Assembly: GCF_003351025.1 (NCBI RefSeq)
Contig: NZ_QPCG01000005.1
Location: 317,164-381,163, forward strand
Direction: 5' to 3'
Source of the DNA: Mucilaginibacter endophyticus
Lineage (GTDB): Bacteria; Bacteroidota; Bacteroidia; Sphingobacteriales; Sphingobacteriaceae
DNA length: 64,000 bases
Part shown: positions 8,830 through 17,700 of the stretch, piece after piece
Position numbering within the stretch: position 1 is the stretch's first letter
Layout: the number at the start of each line of letters is the position of its first letter
Position numbers and translations under genes: made by a program
Notes under the pieces: generated by a model
Databases searched by the model: none
Told to the model about the DNA's origin: nothing
What the model saw: the letters and a program-made list of their open reading frames with translations, nothing else

Positions 8830-8913
8830 GTGATTGTGAGGAGGAACGACGAAGCAATCGCACGGATGCAGAGCAACTCTGTGCAGTTCGCGATTGCCAC
8901 GCTACGCAATGAC
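8830..8913. repeat. Palindromic intergenic repeat, family A, second copy
   Basis: The arms at 8830-8861 and 8890-8913 are imperfectly complementary. The inner words (TGNGCAGTTCGCGATTGC) match the copy at 833-913. It sits between two minus-strand genes. Confidence 0.7.
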
Positions 8914-8938
8914 ATGGGTGTATAATTCCGAAATCAAA

Positions 8939-9691
8939 CTATCCTCTGCCTAAAAGCTCGTCAAGTTTGTTGCGTTCGGTTTGGAGTTCGCGGGCAAGTT
9001 TCTTTTCTTTTTCGTTGGCTTTGGCCTTGAAAGCTTTGTATTCTTCGTCAAGCTCTTCGTAAAGTTTGATGCGGTATTTGGCTTCGCGGCTGTGAGCACC
9101 TGAGCGGGCTATCACTATAACGGCAACAACACCAAAAACAATTACCAGTCCCCACATCACCAGGTTGTAGGTTGCCTTGGTAAACGGAATACCCAGCAAG
9201 CTGATCTCATCGCGCTTAGCATTTGATTCGTTGAGGGCCTGCTCTTTATTATTGGCATCAGATTTAAGGCTTTCAACATTTTTACCCTGTTCGGCAAGAC
9301 TGGCTTTTGCTTCTTTAAGCTGGCGACGCTCGGTGTTAAGGGTATCTTTCATGTTTTTCCACAGGGCGGCAACCAGCGGCTGCTGATAGTGGTATAATTT
9401 GCTGAGCAGGTATTGATACTGCCCGTTGAGGCTTTTATCTTTTTGCAGGGCCGAGTCGGCAGCTGTTGCCCTTGGCTGTGCGTAATAAGTTGGCTTAGCA
9501 GGTGCCGGGGGCGTTACTGCCGGGTTTTTAAGTGCTGCCGGGCTCGATTTTACAATGGGCGGAATAGCATTAGGCTTTAAAGTAGCGGGCTTCTTTTTGG
9601 CAGTAGTGTCCTGAGCAAAGGTTGCTGTAACACTGCCCGTTATCATCGCTATTAAAACCGTTATCGTAAGTAGTAAATGCTTGTTCATCAA
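8939..9691 (-). CDS. Membrane-anchored coiled-coil protein of unknown function
   Basis: 250 residues. A signal peptide (about 1-26, ending TATFAQ) is followed by a Pro/Ala/Lys-rich stretch (30-80). A heptad-like coiled coil spans roughly 115-165 (LNTERRQLKEAKASLAEQGKNVESL), then a single membrane segment (about 177-197, LVMWGLVIVFGVVAVIVIA), and a highly charged C-terminal coiled coil (EELDEEYKAFKAKANEKEKKLARELQTERNKLDELLGRG). The order suggests a periplasmic coiled coil tied to a cytoplasmic one. Widely conserved in Sphingobacteriaceae as a hypothetical protein, from memory. No enzymatic motif. Confidence 0.8.
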   Translation of the reverse strand: MMNKHLLLTITVLIAMITGSVTATFAQDTTAKKKPATLKPNAIPPIVKSSPAALKNPAVTPPAPAKPTYYAQPRATAADSALQKDKSLNGQYQYLLSKLYHYQQPLVAALWKNMKDTLNTERRQLKEAKASLAEQGKNVESLKSDANNKEQALNESNAKRDEISLLGIPFTKATYNLVMWGLVIVFGVVAVIVIARSGAHSREAKYRIKLYEELDEEYKAFKAKANEKEKKLARELQTERNKLDELLGRG

Positions 9692-9818
9692 GTGTAAAAT
9701 TAGGTATATGCTATTAACAAAACAGGATATATACGGTTTTTATTATATACATACTGCTATTTTGAGGCTAAAATAAGCTTTCGTACGTAATTAACCTACT
9801 CATAGTTATATTAGCGGC

Positions 9819-11078
9819 ATGAATATAGGTATTATTGGTTTGGGCGATATGGGCCGTCTGTACGCGAAGGCTTTCGCCAAAGCAGGTTACACAGTTTCGG
9901 GCTGCGACCTGCCCGCCAACCGCGAAAAACTTGAAGCAGAACTCGCGCCTTTTGGCATTACTGTTATGGATCATGGCAGCGATGTGGCGCGGATCAACGA
10001 CCTGATTATCTATTCGGTTGAGGCCGAAAGTATGGAGCGTGTAGTGGCCGAATTTGGCCCTTCAACCAAGTACGGCGCCATTGTAGCCGGGCAAACTTCG
10101 GTTAAACACCCTGAGATTGCCACCTTTGAAAAACACCTGCCTGCCGACGCCCAGATAGTTACTTTTCATGGTATGCACGGCCCCGGTTTTGAACCCGCGG
10201 GGCAAACGCTGATTCTGATCCCGCACCGCTCAACACCCGATGCTTACCAACGGATGTATGATTTGTTTACGGCTATTGGCAGCAACATAGTTGAAATTGC
10301 TGATTACCACGAGCACGACCGTATCGTTGCCGATACGCAGGCGGTAACCCATGTTGGTTTTGAAAGCATGGGCACAGCCTGGAAATCTGCCGGATTTTTT
10401 CCCTGGGAAAATGCCTCATATATAGGTGGTATTGATAATGTCAAGATCCTGACCACCCTGCGTATATTCAGCTACAAGGCACACGTTTACGCCGGGTTGG
10501 CTATTCTTAACCCTTATGCCCGTCAGCAGGTGAAACGTTATGCCGAATCGGAATCGGAATTGTTTAAGCTGATGATCAAAGAGGAAGCCGACGCGTTTAA
10601 GCAGCGTCTTTACCGTGCGCGCGACTTTGTTTTCCACGAAAGCCGTAAACCTATTATGCTTAATGATACGGTGATGAAAGAGTTTTCGCTCTCACAGCAT
10701 GCCGATCATCAAAAGCCAAACTCGCACCTGAGTATCCTGAGCATGGTTGATGCCTGGTACCACCTCGGCGTTAACCCGTATGATAATCTCATTTGCCAAA
10801 CCCCGCCTTTCCGCCTGCGTTTAGGTATTGCCGAATACCTTTTTAAGAATGAAGAACTGCTGGAAGAATCGTTGGAAACAGCCCTGTATGATAAAACCAT
10901 CCGTGGCGATGATCTGGAATTCCATTCGGCGGTGAGGGAATGGTCGGCCATTATTGGGTATGGCGATATGGAGGGTTATAAAAAACACTTTAATGATACC
11001 CAGGCTTTTTTCAGCCACCGGCTTGAAGAGGGGAAAGCCCAAAGTGCGGAGTTGATCCGCAGGTTGATGATGGAATAA
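9819..11078 (+). CDS. Prephenate dehydrogenase, long fungal TYR1-like form
   Basis: Oxidative decarboxylation of prephenate to 4-hydroxyphenylpyruvate for tyrosine synthesis, in the cytosol. Rossmann motif GLGDMG is at 7-12. The body carries SVEAESMERVVAEFGPSTKYGAIVAGQTSVKHPEI, then HEHDRIVADTQAVTHVGFESMGTAW, LRIFSYKAHVYAGLAILNP and PNSHLSILSMVDAW. Length 419 is longer than the roughly 280-370 of usual bacterial TyrA, and these blocks closely match my memory of yeast TYR1. No ACT or chorismate mutase domain is present. It stands alone here, not with other aro genes. The plain NAD(P)-dehydrogenase call is firm; the fungal-like affinity is from remembered sequence. Confidence 0.88.
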   Translation: MNIGIIGLGDMGRLYAKAFAKAGYTVSGCDLPANREKLEAELAPFGITVMDHGSDVARINDLIIYSVEAESMERVVAEFGPSTKYGAIVAGQTSVKHPEIATFEKHLPADAQIVTFHGMHGPGFEPAGQTLILIPHRSTPDAYQRMYDLFTAIGSNIVEIADYHEHDRIVADTQAVTHVGFESMGTAWKSAGFFPWENASYIGGIDNVKILTTLRIFSYKAHVYAGLAILNPYARQQVKRYAESESELFKLMIKEEADAFKQRLYRARDFVFHESRKPIMLNDTVMKEFSLSQHADHQKPNSHLSILSMVDAWYHLGVNPYDNLICQTPPFRLRLGIAEYLFKNEELLEESLETALYDKTIRGDDLEFHSAVREWSAIIGYGDMEGYKKHFNDTQAFFSHRLEEGKAQSAELIRRLMME

Positions 11079-11503
11079 TTTTGATTTGGGAATTCGGATG
11101 TTGGATTTCGGATTGATTATCAGGTGTTCAATTTTTTAAAGTGTGAACACTTGTTGTTTTTTGATTTTTATTGTTGTTGATAATCAGTAGTTTATAAAAT
11201 GTATAAAAGCGTTTATTTGCCGTTTTGAACGTGATGGAATTGATGGTCAGCCTGTTATGAAATTACTTCCCCAAAAGTTGAACATCCTATTTTTTGAAAA
11301 TTGAACACTGACAGGACGGTGTCAGTAAATAGCCAATGACGCAAGGCTGGTTAAGTTGAAAGCTTAACTTATTTTAGGACGAAGTTACGCTATCGCTAAA
11401 CTTCGACCGGTGGAGGTGGTGGTGCGGCGTAGGATATAAATTTTTTGTTTGAACTTCTTTGTTCGGTATATTTAAGACTTATTTATTAGCACCTGAACTT
11501 TAC
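11079..11503. other. Intergenic region of about 425 nt with small hairpins, no gene seen
   Basis: No open frame is convincing. Several short hairpins occur: GTTAAG/CTTAAC around 11353, CGAAGTT/AACTTCG around 11381-11408, and ACTGAC/GTCAGT around 11306-11325. The segment looks like decayed repeat DNA. Confidence 0.5.
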
Positions 11504-12691
11504 ATGCGTCAGTCTGAGGCCAAGTTTAAGCATATCTTTTTACCTTTTATTGTTATTGGCTTTAGCACTATATTAATTTACACCTTTTTGCACTGGCTGT
11601 TGGTTATCAGGTATGGTGTTGTTGCGCTGAAGGATAAGGATGCTGATTTTCTTATTCCAGGTATTGCAGGTCTGGTATTGCCTCAGCTTTTGCTTTTTCC
11701 TAAATTGAGACAATTAAAGGCCTATAAAGCAACAAGCCGCGATCCTATAGTGCTTTTATTAATGGTAGGTGGTTTTACATTTGCTGTCCCTATTTGTATT
11801 GCTCAAAATTATCTTGAATCGGCTACCGGTAGGCTTACCCGACTGGACAGCATGAGCGAAGTACACTATTTGCCGCCTACTAAGTATTATACTGTCAGGC
11901 AGATGTATCCTAACAAAAATATGGCGCACATTAAAGTGATATTTTCAGTTGGCGGTAAAAACAATGTGGACTTTAATATGGATGCCTATACAGCGGTGCC
12001 TGTTTTTGACCGTATTTATCCTGATACCAATCGCATAGCCGCCATGCGCAACAGAAACCCGAAAGCGCTGGTGATCATTAATGATACACTGCGTAACATG
12101 CAAGTGCTAAAAAAATTACCTGCCGATTCGGTACGGATAATGCGTTATGTCAATCCTTCCATGGTAATGCCCAGATACGGCGATTCTGGTAAGTACGGTG
12201 CATTAGCCGTGGTAACCTGGAGATATAAGTTTAAAAGGCAGCCTGCCGTTATTAAAATAGCGCCCGCCGCCTGGTTTGTGCTCAAGTACCATAAAACTGT
12301 TAGTAACAATTTAACTGTGGCCGAAAAGAAGGAAGAATTTGCCTTTTTTGCCAGGAAATGCGATGCTACTTTTAAGGATGAACCTTTAACCAAATTTACA
12401 TACCTTACCCGTTTATCCGATGATGGCGATGTTGCCAATTACCAGGCAGCTATAAATTCACGCAATGATGTTGCAGAAGGTGAGCAAACCATGCTTTCGC
12501 CGGTTTACGAACCGTTCGAGAGCCGGAATGGAAATAGGCTGGTGTGGATCTTTGCGTCATCCATCATTGGCTTAATGTTGTATTGGGTTTTTTTGGAGTT
12601 ATTTAGGATCAAAAATTTGAAAAATTTTGAGATGAGATTTTTAAAAAAGGAACACAGAGCCGATGAACAGAAAACTGCTTTAAGGGAATAG
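11504..12691 (+). CDS. Membrane protein, paralog of the protein at 15172; rhomboid-associated N-terminal-like module
   Basis: The ATG at 11504 gives 395 residues; a TTG 45 nt earlier is less likely. Three hydrophobic segments lie near the N-terminus (IFLPFIVIGFSTILIYTFLHWLLVI, FLIPGIAGLVLPQLLLFP, PIVLLLMVGGFTFAVPICIAQNYL). A large extracytoplasmic region of about 240 residues and a last membrane helix (LVWIFASSIIGLMLYWVFLEL) follow, then a charged tail. The block TKYYTVRQMY...VIFSVGGKNN...VPVFD recurs in the 15172 protein. From memory, the same module precedes the protease domain in some Bacteroidota rhomboid proteins, but the rhomboid GxSG and catalytic His are absent here. Function unknown. 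Confidence 0.7.
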   Translation: MRQSEAKFKHIFLPFIVIGFSTILIYTFLHWLLVIRYGVVALKDKDADFLIPGIAGLVLPQLLLFPKLRQLKAYKATSRDPIVLLLMVGGFTFAVPICIAQNYLESATGRLTRLDSMSEVHYLPPTKYYTVRQMYPNKNMAHIKVIFSVGGKNNVDFNMDAYTAVPVFDRIYPDTNRIAAMRNRNPKALVIINDTLRNMQVLKKLPADSVRIMRYVNPSMVMPRYGDSGKYGALAVVTWRYKFKRQPAVIKIAPAAWFVLKYHKTVSNNLTVAEKKEEFAFFARKCDATFKDEPLTKFTYLTRLSDDGDVANYQAAINSRNDVAEGEQTMLSPVYEPFESRNGNRLVWIFASSIIGLMLYWVFLELFRIKNLKNFEMRFLKKEHRADEQKTALRE

Positions 12692-12801
12692 TAATAGGGT
12701 TTTGTTAATTTAAGAACATCGCGCATACAGACCTCTCGAGCCCATTGCTACCGCAAGCCTTCTCGTTTGTGGGCATTGTGCTAAATTGTAAATAGAAAGT
12801 T

Positions 12802-13179
12802 TTAAGTTTTTTGAAGCTCTCTTTTCGACCACAGCATGAATTCGGCGTTGTCTGTGCACGACATAGATTTTGCGGCATTTTCGAAGTTAAACCCTTCGTA
12901 TTTAGAAACTATATCATAAATATCTTCAAAGCCTTTGGCGCCTTGTGGAATCATGCATCTGTTATCATCGCCAACCAGAGTTAGCCATACGTCTGGTAGC
13001 CACGGCCCTTCATCTGTGTTAATCAGTAGTATTGTGTGAATGTCATCCCATTTGATTGAGCCTGTAAGTGTAAGCCATTGGGGATGATAAACACTAATGG
13101 TTTCTTGGGTTATTGTTACTACATAACTATCCTCGAGTTGAGGCGCTTTAGCGCCGAATAACCTTTTTAATAGATTCAT
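12802..13179 (-). CDS. Small protein of unknown function
   Basis: 125 residues, no signal peptide or membrane helix. It starts with a basic, hydrophobic MNLLKRLFGAK and then a beta-rich region (SYVVTITQETISVYHPQWLTL, IKWDDIHTILLINTD, WLPDVWLTLVGDDN). The last third is helical (GFEDIYDIVSKYEGF) with a Cys-containing tail. The pattern is reminiscent of small immunity or YcxB/PH-like proteins, but I cannot place it in a family. Convergent with the membrane protein gene before it. Confidence 0.6.
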   Translation of the reverse strand: MNLLKRLFGAKAPQLEDSYVVTITQETISVYHPQWLTLTGSIKWDDIHTILLINTDEGPWLPDVWLTLVGDDNRCMIPQGAKGFEDIYDIVSKYEGFNFENAAKSMSCTDNAEFMLWSKRELQKT

Positions 13180-13377
13180 TTGAAATAAAAATTACCTCCG
13201 ACTTATTTGCTATTGTGTTACTTGTTATAAATAGCCTCTGTAATTTACAAACATTACCTTCAATCCAAATATTTCCCTCATCTAAATCTCCCCATATTAC
13301 CTTATATTAGAGTAAGTTTTCTTAACCAATCAATTATAGCCTCCCGGTTCCTCATTTATCATTTAAAATAACCGAAG

Positions 13378-15090
13378 ATGAAAAAGGTATCGCTGTTATT
13401 CGTGTTTCCTGTAGTGTTATTTGCTACGTATTTGTTCGCGTTTCAGGGTAAAAGGACGGTGGTGCCGCGTGTCATAAAATCCTCAACACCGGTGATGTGT
13501 GGATCGGGTATAATGGGAGAGGTGGATACAACCAGGAACGGCAAATTTATCCAACGCCTGCCCGGATGGGGACATCATAGCTACGCTATAACCACCAATA
13601 ACGATAGTGCCCGGTTTTACTTTAACCAGGGTTTAACCATGTACTATAGTTACCACGTGAAAGAGGCCTTTGCTTCATTCAAAGAGGCATCGCGCTTTGA
13701 TCCTTCGGCTGCTATGACGTATTGGGGACAGGCCTTAAGCCTGGGCCCGTATTATAATGCCGGTGGTCCTTATGTTGCACCTTCGGGCTTACCGGCTGTT
13801 TTAAAGCAAATGAATGCCACCGCCGGGAATGCTCCCGAAAAGGAAAAAGCGCTAATTGCGGTGATGAACCAGCGCTATCCGGAGGCTGGTACCAAAGCCA
13901 GCGATAACGAAGCCTATGCCCAGGGTATGAAAAAACTGATGCAGACTTACCAAGCCGATGCCGACCTTAAAATGCTATACATTGATGCTGTAATGCTTAT
14001 TCATCCCTGGGATTTTTGGGCGCCCGATGGTACCGACAAACCATGGACGTCTGAACTGGTTACGCTGTGCAAAGGCGTTTTGGCTACCAATCCGGATCAT
14101 CCGGCGGCACTGCATTATTATATCCACCTGACCGAGGCTTCGCGTAATCCGGGCGTGGCGCTGGCCAATGCGGGGGCTTTAAAAAAGTTGTTCCCGGGTA
14201 TTGGGCATATGGTACATATGTCGAGTCATGTATACCAGCGTAATGGCTTGTATTTTCAGGGGGTAGATGCCAATGAAAAAGCTGCCAAATGTATTGTTGT
14301 GTATTCGGATATGGAGAAAAATTTAAAGCTTACAAAAATCAACTCGCACTTTTACGCGGTTGAAACGCTTTGCGCCTTTAACGGAGCCATGTACGGGCGT
14401 GGGATGGAAGCTGCACAACGCTGCCGCAATGCGGTAAAACCTTCGGCCGGGGATACTTACGCGCAATATCTTTATATGATGCCCGTGATTACCATGGTGC
14501 GCCTTGGCAAATGGCATGAGTTGCTGAACGATAGCATCGGCCCCAACACCCAGTGGGCCTATGCACGTGTGCTGTACCATTTTTCGCGTGGATTGGCTTT
14601 TCTTTATACGGGCAAACAGGATTCGGCAGTTGCCCAGTTGGCATTATTGCGCAGCCGGTTAGATGAACCTTCCCTGAAACAGCGGCACATCCCTTTTAAT
14701 ACTGCATTGGATGGTGCAACCGTTGCCGAAAATATACTGGATGGTGCCATTTTGCTTGGCCGCAATAAGTTTGATGACGGTATGGCCGCGTTTAAAAAAG
14801 CAATTGCCGTTGAAGATAACATGATCTATTCTGAACCTGCCGAATGGCCACTTCCGGCACGGCAATTTATGGGGGCTTATCTCCTTAAAACAGATTATAA
14901 CCCGCAGGCCGAACAGATTTACCGCGAAGACCTGGAACGTAACCCGGGTAACGGCTGGTCGATGCTGGGGATGTATCAGAGTTTAAAAGCACAAAACCGA
15001 ACAGATAAGCTGTCATACTATAAGGCCGGTTTTACACGTTCGTTTTCGCATGCCGATGAGGCGCCAACAAGTTCGGTAGTTACAAACTGA
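13378..15090 (+). CDS. Secreted TPR protein with conserved histidine blocks
   Basis: 570 residues. A hydrophobic N-terminus (3-22) is a signal peptide or anchor. TPR-like helical pairs begin at about residue 75 (SARFYFNQGLTMYYSYHVKEAFASFKEASRFDPSAAMTYWGQALSL) and recur to the C-terminus. Between them are two histidine-rich segments: HPAALHYYIHLTEASRNPG (about 240-258) and GIGHMVHMSSHVYQRNG (about 276-292). From memory these blocks recur in a family of TPR proteins found across several phyla and may bind metal. Function unknown. It sits between the two membrane-protein paralogs. Confidence 0.8.
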   Translation: MKKVSLLFVFPVVLFATYLFAFQGKRTVVPRVIKSSTPVMCGSGIMGEVDTTRNGKFIQRLPGWGHHSYAITTNNDSARFYFNQGLTMYYSYHVKEAFASFKEASRFDPSAAMTYWGQALSLGPYYNAGGPYVAPSGLPAVLKQMNATAGNAPEKEKALIAVMNQRYPEAGTKASDNEAYAQGMKKLMQTYQADADLKMLYIDAVMLIHPWDFWAPDGTDKPWTSELVTLCKGVLATNPDHPAALHYYIHLTEASRNPGVALANAGALKKLFPGIGHMVHMSSHVYQRNGLYFQGVDANEKAAKCIVVYSDMEKNLKLTKINSHFYAVETLCAFNGAMYGRGMEAAQRCRNAVKPSAGDTYAQYLYMMPVITMVRLGKWHELLNDSIGPNTQWAYARVLYHFSRGLAFLYTGKQDSAVAQLALLRSRLDEPSLKQRHIPFNTALDGATVAENILDGAILLGRNKFDDGMAAFKKAIAVEDNMIYSEPAEWPLPARQFMGAYLLKTDYNPQAEQIYREDLERNPGNGWSMLGMYQSLKAQNRTDKLSYYKAGFTRSFSHADEAPTSSVVTN

Positions 15091-15171
15091 TAAAATGAGG
15101 CTGCTGACGGGGCGCTGTTAAATGTGGTTAATATGATATATTAGCTTTGTTAATTAACAGAAAGCCTTGTC

Positions 15172-16047
15172 ATGAACCAAGTTGTTAGCCGGATTAAATT
15201 TTTATTTATTCCTTTTTTGCCTATAGCAGTACTGGCTATAAGTACTTACTCATTTTTATTCTGGTTAATATGTGTCAGGCTCAAAATCCTCAACCTCAGG
15301 GATGATATTGGCAGTCCGATGGTGCTTATGCTCGTGTTTGTTTTAGTATTGCTCCTGCCTCGTTTTAAGCGCTTTAGTAATACAAGTCCAGCCTTAATGT
15401 CAAGCTTGTTTATGGCCTGGGGAGCTATGGTTGCGCCGTGTATCCCCATTCAAAGTTATATTAAGGCTGTAACTGCAAAGCTCATAGTACTTGACCATGT
15501 AAGCCAGTTTAATGACTATCCACCTGATTATTATTATCAGCTAAAGAATTTTTATATCGATAAGCAGTTTACCCGTTTTAAAACAACGGTTAAGGTTAGC
15601 GGTAAGCGTCATGATTATCTCGCTATTAATATTTTCGCGGTGACTCCGCTTTTTGACAATAGCGGAGCAGCAGGGATTACGAATACCGAAAAGTCAGGAA
15701 TAGCCTGGCTGGGGGCCGAATACCCTGCGGTTATAGACAATAAGTTGCCGCAGCCTGAAAAAGATGAACAATATAGGGCAGCAATTGAGGGGGGCAAGCA
15801 GAGTTTACAAAATAAAAATCTTTATGATTTTAAATACCTTGTCAGGCTTGAGCCAGCTGAGAGCGAAAACTACATCGCGGCGGTGCGTTCAAAGGATAGT
15901 TTAAATGACGTACAACCTGTGATTTTTTTACCAACCGATATTTCGCTTGACGATGTCAGAAAGGACAAACTGTTTTCAGTGTTTTTGGCATTTGGGTTAG
16001 GCAGTTTAGTATTTTTGATAGCGCTTATTGTAACGCCTAAAAAATAG
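15172..16047 (+). CDS. Membrane protein, paralog of the protein at 11504
   Basis: 291 residues from ATG 15172, 104 fewer than the paralog. It has the same layout: N-terminal membrane segments (FLFIPFLPIAVLAISTYSFLFWLICV and SPMVLMLVFVLVLLLP), the conserved PPDYYYQLKNFYIDKQFTRFKTTVKVSGKRHDY...VTPLFD block (about 120-162), a shorter extracytoplasmic part and a last membrane helix ending LIALIVTPKK. It lacks the charged C-terminal tail. A TAGCTTTG -7-like box lies at 15142-15149. Function unknown; the copies probably arose by duplication and then diverged. Confidence 0.7.
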   Translation: MNQVVSRIKFLFIPFLPIAVLAISTYSFLFWLICVRLKILNLRDDIGSPMVLMLVFVLVLLLPRFKRFSNTSPALMSSLFMAWGAMVAPCIPIQSYIKAVTAKLIVLDHVSQFNDYPPDYYYQLKNFYIDKQFTRFKTTVKVSGKRHDYLAINIFAVTPLFDNSGAAGITNTEKSGIAWLGAEYPAVIDNKLPQPEKDEQYRAAIEGGKQSLQNKNLYDFKYLVRLEPAESENYIAAVRSKDSLNDVQPVIFLPTDISLDDVRKDKLFSVFLAFGLGSLVFLIALIVTPKK

Positions 16048-16240
16048 ATTGGGATAGGTTTCATAGGATAAATAAACCTTATTTAAAAGCAAGTTTGCGT
16101 ATCCCACCTCTTCACTTTATACAAGGTTAACGCAAAAAGTTTCAATAAATTTCGCTGAAAAAAATATACTTCAAAAAGCTGTTTTAAGTAAAAATGGGCA
16201 TATACATTTGGTATATAAACCTCATTTATCCCTACATTTT

Positions 16241-17227
16241 ATGATTCCGGAAAGCAAAAAAGCAGCCGTTAGTAACGCCTTGCAAGTAACTTTTGGCGTG
16301 CCCGAATTTGATGATCTTCATGAGCTTACCGCGGGGCTCTCCTCGGCGCTGGTGTTTAAAATGACAGTGCTCGGAAAGCCATATTTGCTTCGTATCATTA
16401 CCCGCACCGATGCCATGGCCGATCCTACGAATGAGTACGCCTGTATGAAAGTGGCAGCCGATGCCGGGATTGCACCTCATGTTTGGTATACCGATGTGAA
16501 TGACCGGATTGCGATTACGGATTTTATCGAAGCCAAGCCTTTTGAGCTGAATGACGCTAAAGTAAAAATCCCGGCCTTGCTCCGGAAACTGCACGCGTTA
16601 CCGCCCTTCCCGTTCCGGATGGATTATATTGATAAAATAGGGGAGTTTATGGAGAAGTTTCAGGCGGCCGAAATAATGCCTGCCGATATGACTGCCAATA
16701 TTTTTGATCTTTATAAAAAAATCAAGGACATATACCCGCGAAATACTGAAGACCTGGTAGCCTGCCACAACGACCTCAAGCCCGAAAATACATTATTTGA
16801 TGGCGAAAGGGCATGGCTGGTTGACTGGGAAGCCGCCTTTTTGAACGATCGTTATGTTGACCTGGCTATTGCCGCTAATTTCGTAGTGAGGAGTGATGAA
16901 GATGAGGCCGCTTTTGTAAAAGTATATTTTGGTGAAGAGGCTAATGAGTATCAGCAGGCCCGATTTTTTTTGATGAGGCAGTTACTGCATCTGTTTTACT
17001 TCATTGTGTTTATGCTGTTGGGTAAAACGCAGGGCCGGATAATTGATTTTAACATGCCCAAAACCGGTTTCAGGGAGTTTCATGACCGGATCTGGGCAGG
17101 AGAGATCAGTCTGGCAAATATGGACGCCAGATTACAGTATGCTCTTGTGCACAGGGAACGGTTATTACGCAACATGCAGTTAAAACGGCTTCAGGATTCG
17201 CTGGAGTTGGTGTGGTTGCACAAATAA
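16241..17227 (+). CDS. Aminoglycoside phosphotransferase/choline kinase-fold protein
   Basis: 328 residues from ATG 16241; a TTG start 33 nt upstream is less likely. It shows the kinase-like fold of APH and choline/ethanolamine kinases: a glycine-poor nucleotide loop region LTAGLSSALVFKM, an LLRII strand bearing the lysine/arginine, the catalytic Brenner motif ACHNDLKPENTLFDG (about 186-200, H-N-D), and the metal-binding WLVDWEAAFLND (D at about 207). Substrate unknown; choline, methylthioribose or a small amine are possible. It is followed 34 nt later by the antitoxin gene, which may be unrelated. Confidence 0.85.
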   Translation: MIPESKKAAVSNALQVTFGVPEFDDLHELTAGLSSALVFKMTVLGKPYLLRIITRTDAMADPTNEYACMKVAADAGIAPHVWYTDVNDRIAITDFIEAKPFELNDAKVKIPALLRKLHALPPFPFRMDYIDKIGEFMEKFQAAEIMPADMTANIFDLYKKIKDIYPRNTEDLVACHNDLKPENTLFDGERAWLVDWEAAFLNDRYVDLAIAANFVVRSDEDEAAFVKVYFGEEANEYQQARFFLMRQLLHLFYFIVFMLLGKTQGRIIDFNMPKTGFREFHDRIWAGEISLANMDARLQYALVHRERLLRNMQLKRLQDSLELVWLHK

Positions 17228-17261
17228 AGCAATTGTTATTATAAATGTTTAAATTTGAATT

Positions 17262-17492
17262 ATGACAACGCTTACAATCGAAATATCTGAAAAGGCAGGG
17301 AAAACGCTGGCCGAACTGGTTGAGCAGTTGGGAGGGAAGGTTATTTCTGTAAAAGAAAGCAAAAAATCAAATAAGGAAACGAAAAAAAAGCAGTTGTTGG
17401 ATGATCTGGAAGAGTCGGTGAACTTTGTGAAGTTGCATCAGCAGGGTAAGGTTGATGCAAAAACGATACAGGAATTACTTGATGAACTTTAA
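17262..17492 (+). CDS. Putative type II antitoxin
   Basis: 76 residues. The N-terminus (TTLTIEISEKAGKTLAELVEQL) is a beta-strand plus helix like ribbon-type antitoxins of the Phd/RelB/YefM kind, and a Lys-rich middle leads to an acidic C-terminal helix (LLDDLEESVNFVKLHQQGKVDAKTIQELLDEL). Its stop overlaps the start of a RelE-like toxin fragment, as in normal toxin-antitoxin operons. Probably an autoregulating antitoxin whose partner has been destroyed. The toxin is truncated, so it may have no neutralising role here now. Confidence 0.7.
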   Translation: MTTLTIEISEKAGKTLAELVEQLGGKVISVKESKKSNKETKKKQLLDDLEESVNFVKLHQQGKVDAKTIQELLDEL

Positions 17493-17613
17493 GATCCTGC
17501 CAACGCCGCCATTTGTTCGTGAATTAAAAAAGCTTGCAAAAAAGCATCTTTCTTTAAAGGATGATCCTAGGCTCCCGCTGCTGCCCGGCTCCAGCCTGGT
17601 GGCGCCTATTTAA
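17482..17613 (+). pseudogene. Truncated RelE/ParE-type toxin
   Basis: An ATG at 17482 overlaps the antitoxin stop (TAA 17490-17492) and reads 43 residues: MNFKILPTPPFVRELKKLAKKHLSLKDD, then a junction with residues rich in Pro, Leu and Ser up to TAA at 17611. The first 28 residues match the N-terminal helix of RelE-like mRNA interferases, which run about 85-110 residues, but the core strands and catalytic residues are gone. The sequence after the junction is G+C rich and palindromic. Not in the longer-ORF set because of its length. Confidence 0.7.
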
Positions 17614-17660
17614 CGGCCTCTGGCCGAAGTAGGTTTGCAGGCCAGAGCCCCCGGGGGGAT
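17560..17660. repeat. GC-rich palindromic DNA replacing the toxin 3' part
   Basis: The segment after the toxin break contains GCTGCTGCCCGGCTCCAGCC-type words and a stem, CTCTGGCC (17616-17623) with GGCCAGAG (about 17639-17646), around a 14-nt loop. Its base composition is higher in G+C than the neighbouring coding DNA. It may be a short mobile palindrome. Confidence 0.45.
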
Positions 17661-17700
17661 ATATAGATCACTTTTTGTTTGAGCATTGGCAGAGGGCAGT

